Assembly (NCBI GenBank): GCA_015039465.1
Contig: MU130362.1
Coordinates: 97,735 to 161,734, forward strand
Direction of reading: 5' to 3'
Length of the DNA: 64,000 nucleotides
From: Phlegmacium glaucopus
Taxonomy: Eukaryota > Basidiomycota > Agaricomycetes > Agaricales > Cortinariaceae
Shown: positions 34,802 through 46,783 of the stretch, in pieces
Position numbering within the stretch: the stretch's first letter is position 1
Layout: each line of letters begins with the position of its first letter
Notes under the pieces: generated by a model
Seen by the model: only the letters and a program-made list of their open reading frames with translations
What the model was told of the DNA's origin: nothing
Databases searched by the model: none
Program-made: the position numbers and the translations under genes

Positions 34802-36797
34802 TCAGAATGCTCGACAGGCCTCTTGGATTTTGTTTACTTGGAAGTCTATCAAGTTTCAGCAGTGAGAAGATAATAAAACGTGGGTTTCTTAGACGACTTA
34901 CATAGTAAAGGAAGATTCATGCAGAAGTCGTTCATAGAAAGTAGGGCTTGGTAAAGAGTGCTGAAAAGTACTTGATCGGGGTCCCCATTACCGCCTCCCA
35001 AAGAGGGATACGAGGATCGTATGATTGATATTTCATCAAAGATGACTTGAGCAGCTTCGGTCCAAACGGTCTGAAAAAAAAAAAGCAATTAACACATATA
35101 AAAAAAGAAGTGATGAAGTAGAAAAGGAAACTGACTCCCATGATCGGATTGATGTAGGAAGAGTGTCGAGGTTTCAGATATGTAATAATATCCAGGATAA
35201 CATGAGCTGCAGCAAGGCGCTTTCGGCGCGAAGAGTCACTGCGTGATGAGAAAGGACCATGTAGACGGATGACGGAGACGTTGATTATACTGTAACCAAC
35301 AGCCAAACGACGCGCTTTCTCCAGATCAAAGCGTGGGATGTGTTCAGGAGGTGGGATGGAAACTTTCAGACGATCTATGATAGCATCGATAGATGAAAAC
35401 TCTTGAAAGAGTTCGTTCAGCTGCTGCTGGCTTGTCTCTGTTTATTTTATGATTCGTTGATGTTTTAAGAGGCAGGAAAAAAAAAAACGCACGTTGGGAA
35501 CATTTTCGAGCGAATTTAGTTACTCTATCCCAGAGAACAGCTGCTTTCGATTCGATCGCTCTTGTAGATAGACCAATATCCGCAGTTTGAATCCCACTGA
35601 GGAAGTTATGGACTGTGAGCGCGGTGCGCGCGTTGGGGGGTAAAAGTCCCTATATGCCAAGTGTCGGTCTCTGCGAAAAGAAAGCCAATAGACACTTACT
35701 TGTTCAAACTCATCCATGTCAAGTGGCCATGGCGTATCAATTTTAGATGCAAGGGCGTGGTTTGAATGCTCAAAGTTGGGCGAGTCTTCAAGTGCGACGG
35801 CCCAGCATTTATCGAGATTGAAAACGATCCATGCGCAGATAATTCTTTCGCCTTCTTCGACCGCATCACGATATGGAGGGAGCGTTGCTGGTGAAACCGG
35901 ACTAGTCGAACGAAGCTTATGCAGCCCAGCTGATACGGCGGTAGACACTGCGTTCGCGACGTGATACTTCCCTTCAAAGAACCTCCCATTCGAAAAAAAG
36001 TAGGTGGCAAGAAGGACCTCGGCCTGGATGGAATGCATAACTTTGTGAGGATGATTCCCGGAAAGGGCCGTAGCTGCCTCTTGAGTGGCGCGTGTAAGAT
36101 ACGTAGATTCATTGGATTTTACGAGTGGATCATTTGAGATACGTATTGCGAATAAGTATGTGGAGAAGATAAGAGCTGGAGAAGGACGCGAAGGATGGCC
36201 TGGAGGAAAAGCCTGAAACATCGATGCCTGGAAACGCGGTATGTTGAGGAAAAAGCCGAACTCTGTGGCGAATGGAAGGAAACTATTCAATCTATTTGAG
36301 ATCAATAAATAGCCATATATTTGATAGAAAAAAAGAACAACGTACAAGTTTTCTGCAATTTGCCTAGGTGGATCTTGAATTGGGGAGCCCGACGAGGTGG
36401 AAGGGACAACAATGTAGGGTTGGTGGAGCCTCATAGTCGTAGGGGCTGAACTTTGTGGGGTCTGAAGTTCCCTTATAGTTGCAGCGGCTGGTGCTTGTGG
36501 GTTTTGAAGTGCCTGAATACGTGCTTCCAGTCGACTGATGTTCTCTTCCAGAAGCTGGACTTTGGAACGCTCTTGACCAGTCGTGTATTCACAGTCTTCA
36601 GCTCTACCAGCACGGTCGCATTGGCCGCAGATAGGTTGCTTTCCATCACATCTCTACCAAAAAAAAATCAAATCAATATTTATTTTTACCAAAGATGAAG
36701 TGGCACGTACCATTTTTCTTCTGCGACAACTGACGCAAGCACCGCCTCTAGGCAGATAGCCTGGGTTCCCTGGGCGATCTTCGCGTCTCGCTGACAT
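34802..36797 (-). CDS. Zn2Cys6 fungal transcription factor
   Basis: Seven exons (36797-36711, 36653-36346, 36291-35700, 35649-35493, 35437-35136, 35070-34902, 34845-34802) sum to 552 residues and stay in frame. The N-terminal binuclear cluster is CVSC, RRRKMR, C, DGKQPI, CGQC, DRAGRAEDC, split by the first intron. A short coiled coil follows (VQLLEENISRLEARIQAL). The middle matches the fungal transcription factor regulatory domain, with FFLNIPRFQASMF, ATYFFSNGRFFEGKYHVANA and GERIICAWIVFNLDKCWAV. It should bind CGG-type sites in the nucleus as a dimer. The regulated pathway is not evident from neighbours. Confidence 0.88.
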
Positions 36798-37712
36798 TGT
36801 GTTTTGATTTATTACTATGGAAGTGACGATATGAAAAAGACGTCCTTAAGTACTTTTCATACCTTTTGTTGGAAGAAGAGTTACGAAGCATCTTGCCGGG
36901 GGAAGTATACTTCGGATCGGAGAACGCAGGTCGGAAAATGCAAATCCGGACGATGTGGGCCATGTAAGATATGTAAGATGGTGCCTATAATTTAGTGAGT
37001 CTGATTAAAATGATACCCCTACAAAACCGCAGTAGCGGAAGCTGACGCGCTACTATTTGGGCGGTGTTTACCAAGGTGAGATAATATAGGGACTCACATG
37101 TGACGTTAGTTATCCATGTTTCCGATTATGTAATATAAATCTCGCAGAGTTACTAATTTGTTACTAATACTAATAACACGAAAACTAGTATCTAACATAT
37201 TAGTAAGACCTTAGATCCTCTAGGAGCTTCTAGGAGCCACTTCTCGATGCTCCATTCTCCTGGTTTACCGACCTGTTTCGCGGTAAGCGCCATCGCGAAG
37301 CAGTCGGAAACTAAAATTCCCAAACCCGGTGATGGTGACGACTGGTGACAACAAACACGTGGCAGTGATGAAGAACTGATGAGTTGTCATGACCCCGACC
37401 AGCCCCGAATTCGGACCCGTCGTTGAGTGACCTCGACGGGGTCAAGATCGGTCATCTATGAGATAGTATATAAGTATAGGGCCGTGCCGAAGTCTTGTGA
37501 TAATAGTAACACGTGATGCACCATTGTTACAATGTTACAATGAATCGCCTCATTCTGAGTTGGAGTCACCTTGACTGCTCTGACCTCGAGTCAGGCTGAC
37601 TTGTGCAACTGGAAGAACGTTACACAAGTCGGTGAGACATGTGAAAAGCCATGAAAAGACGGGTATCATTTCGTGCCATATAATTGTTACATCTAAACTT
37701 AACCTTTAAACG
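36798..37712. other. Intergenic, no gene seen
   Basis: The stretch holds short TTACTAAT/ATTAGTAA-type words around 37150-37205 and a GCGGTAAGCGCCATCGCG imperfect palindrome near 37276. Nothing coding is recognised. Confidence 0.5.
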
Positions 37713-38682
37713 TCAAACACTCATTTTCATGGCAATGCTGGGGTGAAAAGCATAGCCTTCAACCAGGAAATCAGAATAAATGAAATCTTCAATATCGTCA
37801 ATGTCATCTCTCGCCCATCTCAACTTCGGAAACGGCTTGGGTTCCCGTTTGAGTTGCTCCTGGAGAGCGTCGACATGGTCACGATAAACGTGAGCATCTC
37901 CAAGTTGGATGATAAGTTCGTGTGCTTCAGTGCCAGTTACGCGTGCGATCATGTGTGTGAGCAGCGCATAGGATGCGATATTGAATGGTATTCCTAGTCC
38001 TAAATCGGCTGAGCGTTGAAACATCAAACAGGAGAGCTTGGGCTTTTGACTAGGGTTTGAAGCAGGGGGGAGATTAACGTAGAATTGACAAAGCATGTGA
38101 CACGGCGGAAGTGCCATGAGCGGGATATCTAACCAGGGCTGTTCAAGAACAAGAATAAAATGTATATTTATTTGCATACGTACCCTTCGGGTTCCAAGCG
38201 CTGAGAATTATACGGCGATCTGTGGGGTTTTCCTTGATCTTCTTAATACACTCGTGAAGTTGATCGACGCCTTGCCCCGTGTAGTCGGTTTCGCAATCAA
38301 CGTAATCGGCGCCAAAATGCCTCCATTGAAAACCATATACGGGACCGAGATCCCCCTCACGTCGATGTCCCAAACCTCGTCCCTCCAAGAAAGCTTTTGA
38401 CCCGTTGCCGTCCCAGATTTTGACGCCTTTTTTGGATAGAATAGTCGAGTCTGTACACCCATGTATAAACCAGAGAAGTTCTTCAAGGATGCCGCGCAAA
38501 AAAGTGCGTTTTGTTGTTAATAATGGCAATGTAGAGTCTGCTAGTGAAAACCGTAAAGATGGTGGCGCAAAAACGGAGATGGTCCCCGTTCCTGTGCGAT
38601 CTGGTCGTGCATCTCCTGTATCCAATACACGTTTTATGAGATTGAGGTATTGGTATTCGTCGTGATCCTGCAGAGCGCCCAT
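37713..38682 (-). CDS. CDC21: Thymidylate synthase
   Basis: Two exons (38682-38184 and 38128-37713) encode 304 residues, close to the yeast enzyme. Visible motifs are the folate/dUMP loop [46 protein letters not shown], the catalytic cysteine in [13 protein letters not shown], then [20 protein letters not shown] and the dUMP-contacting [14 protein letters not shown]. The protein converts dUMP to dTMP using methylene-tetrahydrofolate and is the sole de novo dTMP source. The intron falls between the WNPK and DIPLM blocks. All key residues appear intact. Confidence 0.96.
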
Positions 38683-41500
38683 ATATAATGACGATATTCT
38701 TGAGATGGTTGCGGTTTGATTCTAACGTTGATCAAACGTTGCACGCATCGTCACGGCACGTGATACGGTGCGTGACGGGGTGACTGGCACATTAAATGAA
38801 TTCCAAATACAGTCAGGATTTCCTTGTAGCTGACCGCTAACTAAGAAAATTCCAGCAACACCTCACAGCCATCACGGCGGAAAAATTGAAACTGAGATGG
38901 AAACTGAGGATCTCTTCATCGTCACAAAAAAGTAGTCGAAAACAAAATTGGAAAGAGGTGCCCGATGAACCACATCTTGAAACATACATAAAGCTGTTCA
39001 CTGGGCGCTGGATGACGATAGCGCCTCCGCTGAGAACACACCTGATGAGATAGAACATATTTCAGAGAAGGCCGAGCTTGTTCACTGTCTCGATCTGTTC
39101 TATCTTGATTATTATTGACCTTGTCTTTTCTCTCCCAATTTTCATAGCCATTATATTCATCATAAACCACGTTTGAGGTCATTAATATCATCCTCGTTTC
39201 AGCCAACTACTATGGTTTCGACCAACTTCGCCGAAGAGAGGATCAAAGTATTATTTCCGAACTCGTCGAACAAATTACCTCCGAAAACCGTCTGTTGAAG
39301 CCATTACTTGGAGACGAGACCACGACATTCATAAAATCCTGTGTGCTGTGAGTTACCAAGTGGCGAGAGTGTAAAGGAGTGAAACCGCAAACCACCAAAA
39401 ATAACACCCATCAGGAAAATCGGAAACAAACTTATTGGACTTAGCGGACTTACTGCTTTAATCCATTTATTGTGTTATTTAAATATAAGTGATTTTAAAT
39501 GTGGATTAAGTGGATTACATAAGGCGTAAATTAAGCGAAGACTCGTTTACTTGCGACAAATAAGGTCTTCTGATGAATGTGTGAGATAAGTATGTGAAGA
39601 AGTATAGAATAAGAAGTTAAGAACTCTTCGAAATTTCCTGATGTCAGCACCAATAGTTTCAGTCAACAGCCGGCGACCATCCTTCAGTGTTGTTGCCCTG
39701 GACGACATCACTTTTGGAGATGTGTTATGTTTCATACGACCATCAAACTATTTGAATGTCCGGCGAGTTGATCAAACACTATCAAACCTTGACAGACTGT
39801 GACGGGAGTGCTAAGAACTACTTACTGCTCCATCGCATCGAAGGGGAGATCGTTATCGATGATTCGACGATGAATGTTTGAACTAAGATCTAGACGCACA
39901 GAGCGTAGCCTCAGTGTCGGAAATGAGTAGTGGACCAATCATAATGGACAAGAGCGTGATCAGCACGTGATGTAATGAACGATCCCACTTGCTAAATGAA
40001 TCATGATGGAATCTTGATACTGCGAGTTTCACAAAGTCCAAAAGAAGTCCTGATCTGAAAACGACCCCCCTTTTTTCACACGGCGATATTTACTATGGTT
40101 GTCCAGGACTCGCAGTTTGTAAGCTTTTCACTCGTGGCCAAATTCCATGGCGGCGCATCCATCCTCCCATCCTCAAAACTCTCCAGACTATGTAATATCT
40201 AGTTGGCTACATAACAGTTTCTTTTGCATTTATAGGTGAAGTATAGAGCATGCGAGAGCCTTTGCCATCGGGAAATTCCAAAAAAAGTAACGCAAAGTCA
40301 CACCAAAACTGATGATATTCTCAGATTCCGCATTTCCGCATTTCCAGCTTTGCAATTGCACAGGGTTTGACTTTGCGAGTTTAAAACGGATTAGCGCATT
40401 CATCACAAAGTGTCACTCTGAACACAAAGTGTCACTCTCAAAGCACAAAAACCGATGTTTTGCGCTGCAAGGAACAAACTGCCTGCCTTGACGTTTTACA
40501 AAGCGAGTGTCATGGAATAGGAAAGTGTCTCTACAACATTTTGTGAATTGCTGTCCACTTGATCTGACTAAATCTGACCCGAAATTCGCGGCCATCAAAG
40601 GTAATGGTCACCACTGTAAAAAATCCCACTTAGTTCTTCCTCCCAAAAACCCTGATAGTCATGTTTCCATAAGGCACTATAAGAAGCAAACTTTTGGTGG
40701 AGAGAGGGAATCGAGGGAAATCGGCTATTACAAATTCCTGAAACTGGTCACTCATAGTATACGTACGATTTTGGTGGGTTTTATCCGGTCCTCGGTCCAT
40801 GGATCGAAAATGACCAAAATTTATCCTGACGAGGCCTCATCGAAGTCACAAAAAGCTCCCGTTAACGTCAATTTGGCATATATGTTGAAATCAAAATGGC
40901 AAGCGACGCATATCGTTTGACCTCGGTGGGCTCAAATGGATGGGTAGGTACAACAAGAACTAGCTAAAGTCTTCTATACTCAGTAAGATATATAATGATT
41001 CATTAAACTACGAAGAGAACAATAAGAGTGTGCATGCAGCATGCCTGCACAGCCTGAGCCTCTCGGAATTAACAATAGACATGTTCCAAAACCCGTTAGG
41101 ACCTAGGAAGGTCATCACTACATGCACCATACGTGATACATTAATACCCCTCGAGAAGCTAGACTTTTGACAATTCGTATTCACGACGATCGGCTTCGAA
41201 GTCGGAATGCAGCTTTCTTACATGGTAATTGCTAACAAATTACTTATCCTACAGATTTCGCCTGGTCGACTGGGAATTGTGTCAATTCTCGGGGTTAACA
41301 TAAAATAAGCCGCCGGAAAAAAGGACCGCCTACCGTGGCTTTGATCTTCGAGGCAAGGAAACTTGAGGACCGCACGAGTGCTTGGGTTACCAATCTAATT
41401 ATAGTAACAGAGGCGATCCGAACAATCAACGACACACATTCACTATTTAGTCCACCAGAAAATGAAGACAGAAAGAAAACAGCAGGTACCCCAAGATTTG
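38683..41500. other. Long intergenic stretch with one possible small spliced gene
   Basis: Apart from the candidate exons at 39207-39530, no gene is recognised. The 137-codon open frame at 40507-40920 resembles nothing I know and is not called. The ends of the stretch belong to the thymidylate synthase promoter and to the 3' side of the membrane protein gene. Confidence 0.45.
39207..39530 (+). other. Candidate orphan exons of an unknown small gene
   Basis: An open segment beginning NYYGFDQLRREEDQ is preceded by GTTTCAG and ends at a GTGAGT donor near 39350. A following acceptor (CATCAG, about 39415) continues the same frame through KIGNKLIGLSGL to a stop near 39530. No upstream start exon was found. 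It could be a small gene, a remnant or chance. Confidence 0.25.
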
Positions 41501-42711
41501 CTAAGGCACTCCTTCTTTAAAACTCGAAGGTCTCTCTACTTCTTGCCATTCCTCTTCGCCTACTGCTTCCACTTCTAAAACCCAACCTCTTGACCTAGCC
41601 CACTTCTCTCTCAATGTTTCCACTCCTTTGATTAAACAAAAGAGAATGATTTCGGCTAGTGCGATTCCAATGATATAGCCTGCCAGTTTTGGGCCTTGTA
41701 GGGTGGGGTTTAGGAAGGCATAGGCTGGAAAGATAAATCAGTTCAAGGAAACGGGCAGTAAGAAAGCGAGAAGGGTCTGAACAAACGGCAGCCTGGATGG
41801 AGGGTGCATAGACAGAAACGGAGGGAAGATGAATATGGAAATGTCAAAGGATCGAAACCCGATAACGAAACGTGAGAATAGAAAAACGTACTATAAAACC
41901 CTTGCGTTGCATGAGTAATATATGCGACCCCCAAATAGGCTGCTAAAAAAAGGACACAGACCGGTAAAGCTAACCAGGGTGCGGGTGGTGAATTAGTAAA
42001 TCCAATTTCGAACAAGGCAAATGGTGTATTCAGAGCGTGGACAGAGATGTTCGACCATGCTAACCAATGACAGGAAAGAAGTGAGTGACGAAGACATCAG
42101 TCAAATGGAGGAAACGTACTCGAAAATAGAGTACCAAAGGTCGATGAATCAGATAACAAGGCCCAAAACACAATGGTCACCAAAATGGCTTAACATCCAT
42201 CTAAATATAAACTTCCCTGACAATCACAATAACCAAATATACGTACGGAAGGTAACCACAGTAGCCCGCAAGATTACATGCAACGCCTGCAACGCCTTGG
42301 GCCATCGTTGAAGCGGGTATCCAGCCCCTCCGCCTGATTTTCTCCATGCAAGGGCGTAAGCGATCGTTTGAGTACTTGAAGCGCAGTAATAGGCACATAT
42401 CCCGATATAAGTGAGGTAGGTAAAGTAGGAGAAGTAGCTATTGTAATGAAGCAAGGAGGTTTGGTTAGCAAGAACGGAGGGAACTGGAATCTGGGCGTGT
42501 ATGGAGACGAGGCACACCTATTTCCAGCATGCAGCTTCACCGATTTCCATATGAGAGTAACGAGCAATACAACCACCGTATAAAGTGCCACTATGACACG
42601 AACTAGTGCCAATGTAGGAGGAGAACGTAAGAATGGTGACGTGACGAATTTATGTGAAGCGTCGAAAGAAGGTTGGACGCCGAGACGAGAGTAAAGATTG
42701 AGAGGACCCAT
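41501..42711 (-). CDS. Multi-pass membrane protein, possibly FAR-17a/AIG1-like
   Basis: Five exons (42711-42518, 42437-42247, 42188-42120, 42059-41892, 41724-41501) give 281 residues in frame. About six hydrophobic helices are visible: VRVIVALYTVVVLLVTLIW, YFSYFTYLTYIGICAYYCAS, TIVFWALL, WLALPVCVLFLAAYLGVAYI and LAGYIIGIALAEIILFCLI. Between them lies NISVHALNTPFALFEI, reminiscent of the FAR-17a/AIG1 membrane hydrolase family, where a conserved histidine sits in such a segment. The C-terminus is charged and cytosolic in character. The family assignment is a pattern judgement and needs a profile search. Confidence 0.7.
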
Positions 42712-43409
42712 TTCTTTCTAGGTATAAAATGACAGGAATGTAAGGCAGCCAAAAGAGTAGCCGTACTAGTAAAGCAATAGTCAGTAAGGCGCAGCCTCAG
42801 AGGTGTAATCAATTGTTAAGTAGAACCTACCTGATGAAAAAAATTTAAACAAAAAAGTCAATATCAATGTTCGTTTCCAAGAGCCTTGTAGTTGGTGGGG
42901 TCGAAAGAGTGTGGAATGGCAGATGAAATGAATATATTATCCAATCGGTGGAGAAGAATCCAAGTTGGGCTGCCTCAAGGCCACTGACCGATGTATTTAG
43001 CACGGTCACGTCGGAGGTGGCAGGGGTATTTATAGAGATACGGGCGTCGGAATATTGTAAAACTCTGCACCAAACTCTTACCACCTACGATGATAACTGC
43101 GTGAATAAGGACAACCGAGTCCTTAGAACAGGGGCATCATTTGCCATTGAGCAAAATTGTTTCAACGATCACGTGCGTCAGTCGCTTTGCCAACCAATTG
43201 TATTATATACTGAGATTCTGGGCATTTAATACATAAATTGCGATGTGAGTATTATAGTGATTTACATACCGTCGCTAGGTGTCAGACCAGTACAGCGGCG
43301 GCTTGCTCCAAACCTGACATAACCCTAGGAGAATGTACGTTAAGGTTTGTTCTTCTCGAAAGTTCTTTTAGAATTATGTAATATATTTGTTGCAAAATAC
43401 TTTCTATGG

Positions 43410-44603
43410 TTATGGTTCTGTTGTTTGTGCTAATTCGTGGCTTGCATTCGATGCACTCAAATATGTATCTGCGCACCAAAAATGGTCAGCATATAAAACA
43501 TCTAAATCAATACAAGCGGGATGACTCACTCCAGAACAAACTGACGATACTGACTACAAAGAAACGTAAATGTGGAGGAACCACTGAGAAATTTATAATT
43601 TGAGTTGGTATGTAAACCCCCCTAAGGAAGATAATTTTCAAGCGTTGAGGGATAACCAGCAATATATAAACTCACCAATTACGAACCAGCGTCGGTACGT
43701 ATGCCTAATTATAAATACTCATGAGAGAAGCATCAAGAGATAGCACACCATGACGCACTGCTTGAACCCGCGGAAGAGCCTCTTCCGGTTTCCCTTCCAA
43801 GACACTCATAGAAGTATAGAAAAAGGCAACAGCAACTAGGGAATATAATTTTGTCAATCAATTAGCGCATATTTCATCGAGAATAAAACCAACCCGGTGA
43901 AAACATAGTTTGGTCAAGCCAAACCTATCAACAAAGGCATTTAAAAAAGATTCTATCGTTAGGGGAAACGGAAAATCATGCTTACCCGGTAGATAAGGGC
44001 TTTGGTTGGACTTGGAAATTTGATTCGATTCAAAAGTTGATACCATGTCGTCATGGCTGGTCCAAAAAGAGCACCTATGATTTAAAAAAATTAGTTTCGA
44101 TGAAGTAGAGCCTTTCAGACCAGGTTGGAATAGAGCCTCACCTCCGTAGAATGTGAGTCGCATAGTTCGCGCAAACTAGGAGGGGAAGAAAGTTGTAAAC
44201 ACATATACATGACTGCTGATCTTTCCCATATGGATGAAAGTGTTGCGCCAGATAATATTGGCGATACTTCAATGCCAAAGGCTTTTCGGAAATCAAGCAG
44301 CCACTAAGTTGGTCCCTGACTTTAACAAAAAAAGTTCAGATGCCTCGCAGGACATGCCACAAGCAACATGACAACCGTTCTAAAAAACCACAACAACACT
44401 TACATCATGTTTTCGACCTTTTCCTTCAATCGCCTGTTGTGCTATAACATCCGCAGCACTAAACAGAACCGCCGCCGTAATGCATTGGGTGATCATTGGT
44501 CGTCTGAGCAGGCTGGCACTAGGGAAAGAAACATTAGGAGGTTGGTTAGATTGCTCAGGAACGGGGAGCGGACGTACTTGTACGCTCGAAGAAGATGAGC
44601 CAT
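43410..44603 (-). CDS. Mpv17/PMP22 family inner-membrane protein
   Basis: Nine small exons (44603-44578, 44518-44404, 44175-44142, 44074-43986, 43924-43894, 43835-43747, 43704-43676, 43621-43530, 43468-43410) splice to exactly 187 residues. The family signature is clear: LLRRPMITQCITAAVLFSAADVIAQQ, RLTFYGGALFGPAMTTWYQL, VWLDQTMFSPVAV, NWGVYIPTQIINFSVVPPHL and SLFWNTYLSASN at the C-terminus. Relatives include yeast Sym1 and mammalian Mpv17/PXMP2, which form channels in mitochondrial inner or peroxisomal membranes. The start at 44603 is chosen because it alone splices into the conserved NASLLRRP block. It lies 276 bp from and divergent to the SOD gene. Confidence 0.9.
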
Positions 44604-44879
44604 TAGCGTCGCGAAAATAGCACAACCTTGGCCGTCGAATTCCACTTCAGTCACTCCCTAATAACCTCGACGAGACTGAACGTTGGACTTCAGGCCTTTG
44701 GGCCCAGGACTTGAACCTAAGGGATGATTCATTTTAATCGGAGCTCAAAATATATTAATGCAAGTCAATGCACCTCAGCACGTGCTGTGATATCACATTA
44801 CTAATACTAAGATATACATCTCGAACCCTCTTGTGGGTCTTTTCCTTAACTTCTAACCACCACCTTGCTCACACAAAAT

Positions 44880-45665
44880 ATGTCTCCTCATACGCTTCCA
44901 GCACTACCATACCCTTATAATGCTCTTGAGCCTTATATCTCCGAAGAAATCATGATTCTCCATCACACCAAACACCACCAGACGTACGTTAATGCATTGA
45001 ACGCTGCTGAGGCCTCTTACGCCAAGGCTTCGACTCCCAAGGAGCGAATTGCTCTCCAAGCCGCTCTCAAGTTCAATGGCGGAGGTTTGTTAAAGCAACC
45101 TTATCAAGCGATTCTTTAAAATGCTTATCGCGATTGATCAGGACACATCAACCACTCATTGTTCTGGAAGAACCTTGCACCCGCACCTGCCAAGGGTGGA
45201 GTCGGAGGCGTTCTCCCATCTGGACCCCTTAAATCTGCAATCGAACATACTTATGGAAGCGTTGATAACTTCAAGAAGGAGTTCAACACGGCCACGGCTG
45301 GAATCCAAGGATCTGGATGGGGCTGGGTCGTATGTTTTATAGTTTTTGACTAGTAATTGTCATACTCAAATATTCTTTTAGGGTTACAACCCTACTACTA
45401 AGGCACTTGAAATTGTCACCACTCCCAACCAGGATCCACTCCTCAGTCACGTCCCCATCATCGGTGTCGATATCTGGGAGCATGCCTTCTATCTTCAGTA
45501 CAAGAACGTCAAAGTTGACGTCAGTTTGTTTCATCCTCACTATTTGATGTCGAAATTGACGTAATCTCCTGACATATATAGTATCTCGCTGCGATCTGGA
45601 ATGTTATTAACTTTGAGGAGGCCCAAGTTCGCTACGTCGAGGCCACCAGTGGCCCCAAGCTTTGA
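44880..45665 (+). CDS. Manganese superoxide dismutase, apparently without mitochondrial leader
   Basis: Four exons (44880-45084, 45142-45329, 45382-45519, 45582-45665) encode 204 residues. Metal ligands are visible in [15 protein letters not shown], in NHSLFWKNL and in [23 protein letters not shown] is typical of the Mn/Fe family. The protein starts [18 protein letters not shown], directly at the mature-enzyme boundary, with no presequence. It would therefore be cytosolic unless an upstream exon exists. A TTG codon 15 bases upstream extends the frame only slightly. The enzyme dismutates superoxide to peroxide and oxygen. Confidence 0.93.
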
Positions 45666-46103
45666 AAAACACAACTTCCCACGATTTGGAGAAAGAGGGA
45701 ATACGAATGTGAAAATCTAGGTTTTGTTACATTGTACATGTTTCTGTATCAATTTCAATCGCGATCTGTTTGAATTGTCAAGGGTACTTGGCCTGAAGTT
45801 ATTGACATTCCTCTACGATCTCGCAGGTCAAACGTTCAAACTGGATCTTGATAAAGTCGAAGCAATTTCAGTTTCGAATGGTTGCTTACGGATCGTCAGT
45901 CACGTAAAGTCTATTTATAACTTGTAGAAAACCACAGTAAAATTCCAGTCAGCCTCCAACAACCCAGTAGTACAACGTTTGTTTATTAGTTAGCCACCAA
46001 ATCTCCTCTATAGTTGAGTATAAATACCCACAGTGCACTCATAGTAGGCTACATAGCGTCAACGCCCTGTAGTTTCCTTCCTCTCATTGAATTTCACCTC
46101 TCG
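45666..46103. other. Intergenic; contains direct repeat copy 1
   Basis: Sequence from 45957 (CAACAACC, TTTGTTTATTAGTTAG, CTACATAGCGTC, CCCTGTAGTTTCC) to about 46166 recurs at 48501-48700. No coding region. Confidence 0.6.
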
Positions 46104-46485
46104 CAATTTGAGCTTGAGATGAATCGCCTCCGATAGTTCCGAACCACAATCATGCGACCCCATGTTTATGGTAAAAAGGAGAGTCTTCTGTTGGATAATA
46201 ACACGCGAATTCGAATAACATCGCGTTTTGAAATTTGCACAGGCAGCAGGCGTTGTTGTTTGCATATATTAGGTAGAAATGGACGTCGCGTCGATATTGA
46301 CGTGACATCCCTTGTACCAAATATATGCAAAAACAACGCCCGCTGCTTGTGCAAAATTCAAACGCAATGTTGTTCGGATTCGCGTGTTATTTTCCTTGCA
46401 GAAGACCTTATTTTTGGTGCCATCAACGTAGAGCCATGCTTGGGGTTCGGAACTTCGGAGGCCATTCCGAGTTTGAAGCTCAAAT
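46104..46485. repeat. Long imperfect inverted repeat (arms about 165 bp)
   Basis: The left arm (about 46104-46270) and right arm (about 46321-46485) are complementary with scattered mismatches. TAACACGCGAAT at 46199 matches the complement of ATTCGCGTGTTA at 46378. TTGCATATAT at 46259 matches ATATATGCAA at 46321. CCTCCGATAGTTCCGAACC at 46128 matches the complement of GGTTCGGAACTTCGGAGG at 46444. The spacer is about 50 bp. It looks like a foldback-type insertion or an inverted duplication of the repeat shared with 48501-48700. Confidence 0.75.
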
Positions 46486-46783
46486 CCCAGTCGACCATAA
46501 GAACCTCCTTATTTCCAAAGTAAATTTGTTCTATTCCTGGCAGACAGCCAACTAACCCACAACGTCAGCGATACATTTCCCAATGGAATAACTTTCAGGA
46601 ACTCACGTCGTACACAGGCAATCATTCTGGGCACTACTTTCATACACACGCTGGATTCAGCAGCTGCGCATTTCTCTCGCGGAGGTGTGATCTTCTTGTA
46701 ATTTAGATGTTCATCGTATCGTCCATCTTTCTTATCCATCTCTATTAAAACAAAGTTCTGTCTTCGTACCGGTTCTTTTTAGC

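Noticed and set aside
40507..40920. 137-codon open frame
   Set aside because: No recognised similarity and unremarkable composition; the opposite strand is also partly open. Not enough to call a gene.
44690..44720. GGTTCAAGTCC on the minus strand suggesting a tRNA
   Set aside because: The 70 bases upstream on that strand contain no A-box or cloverleaf.
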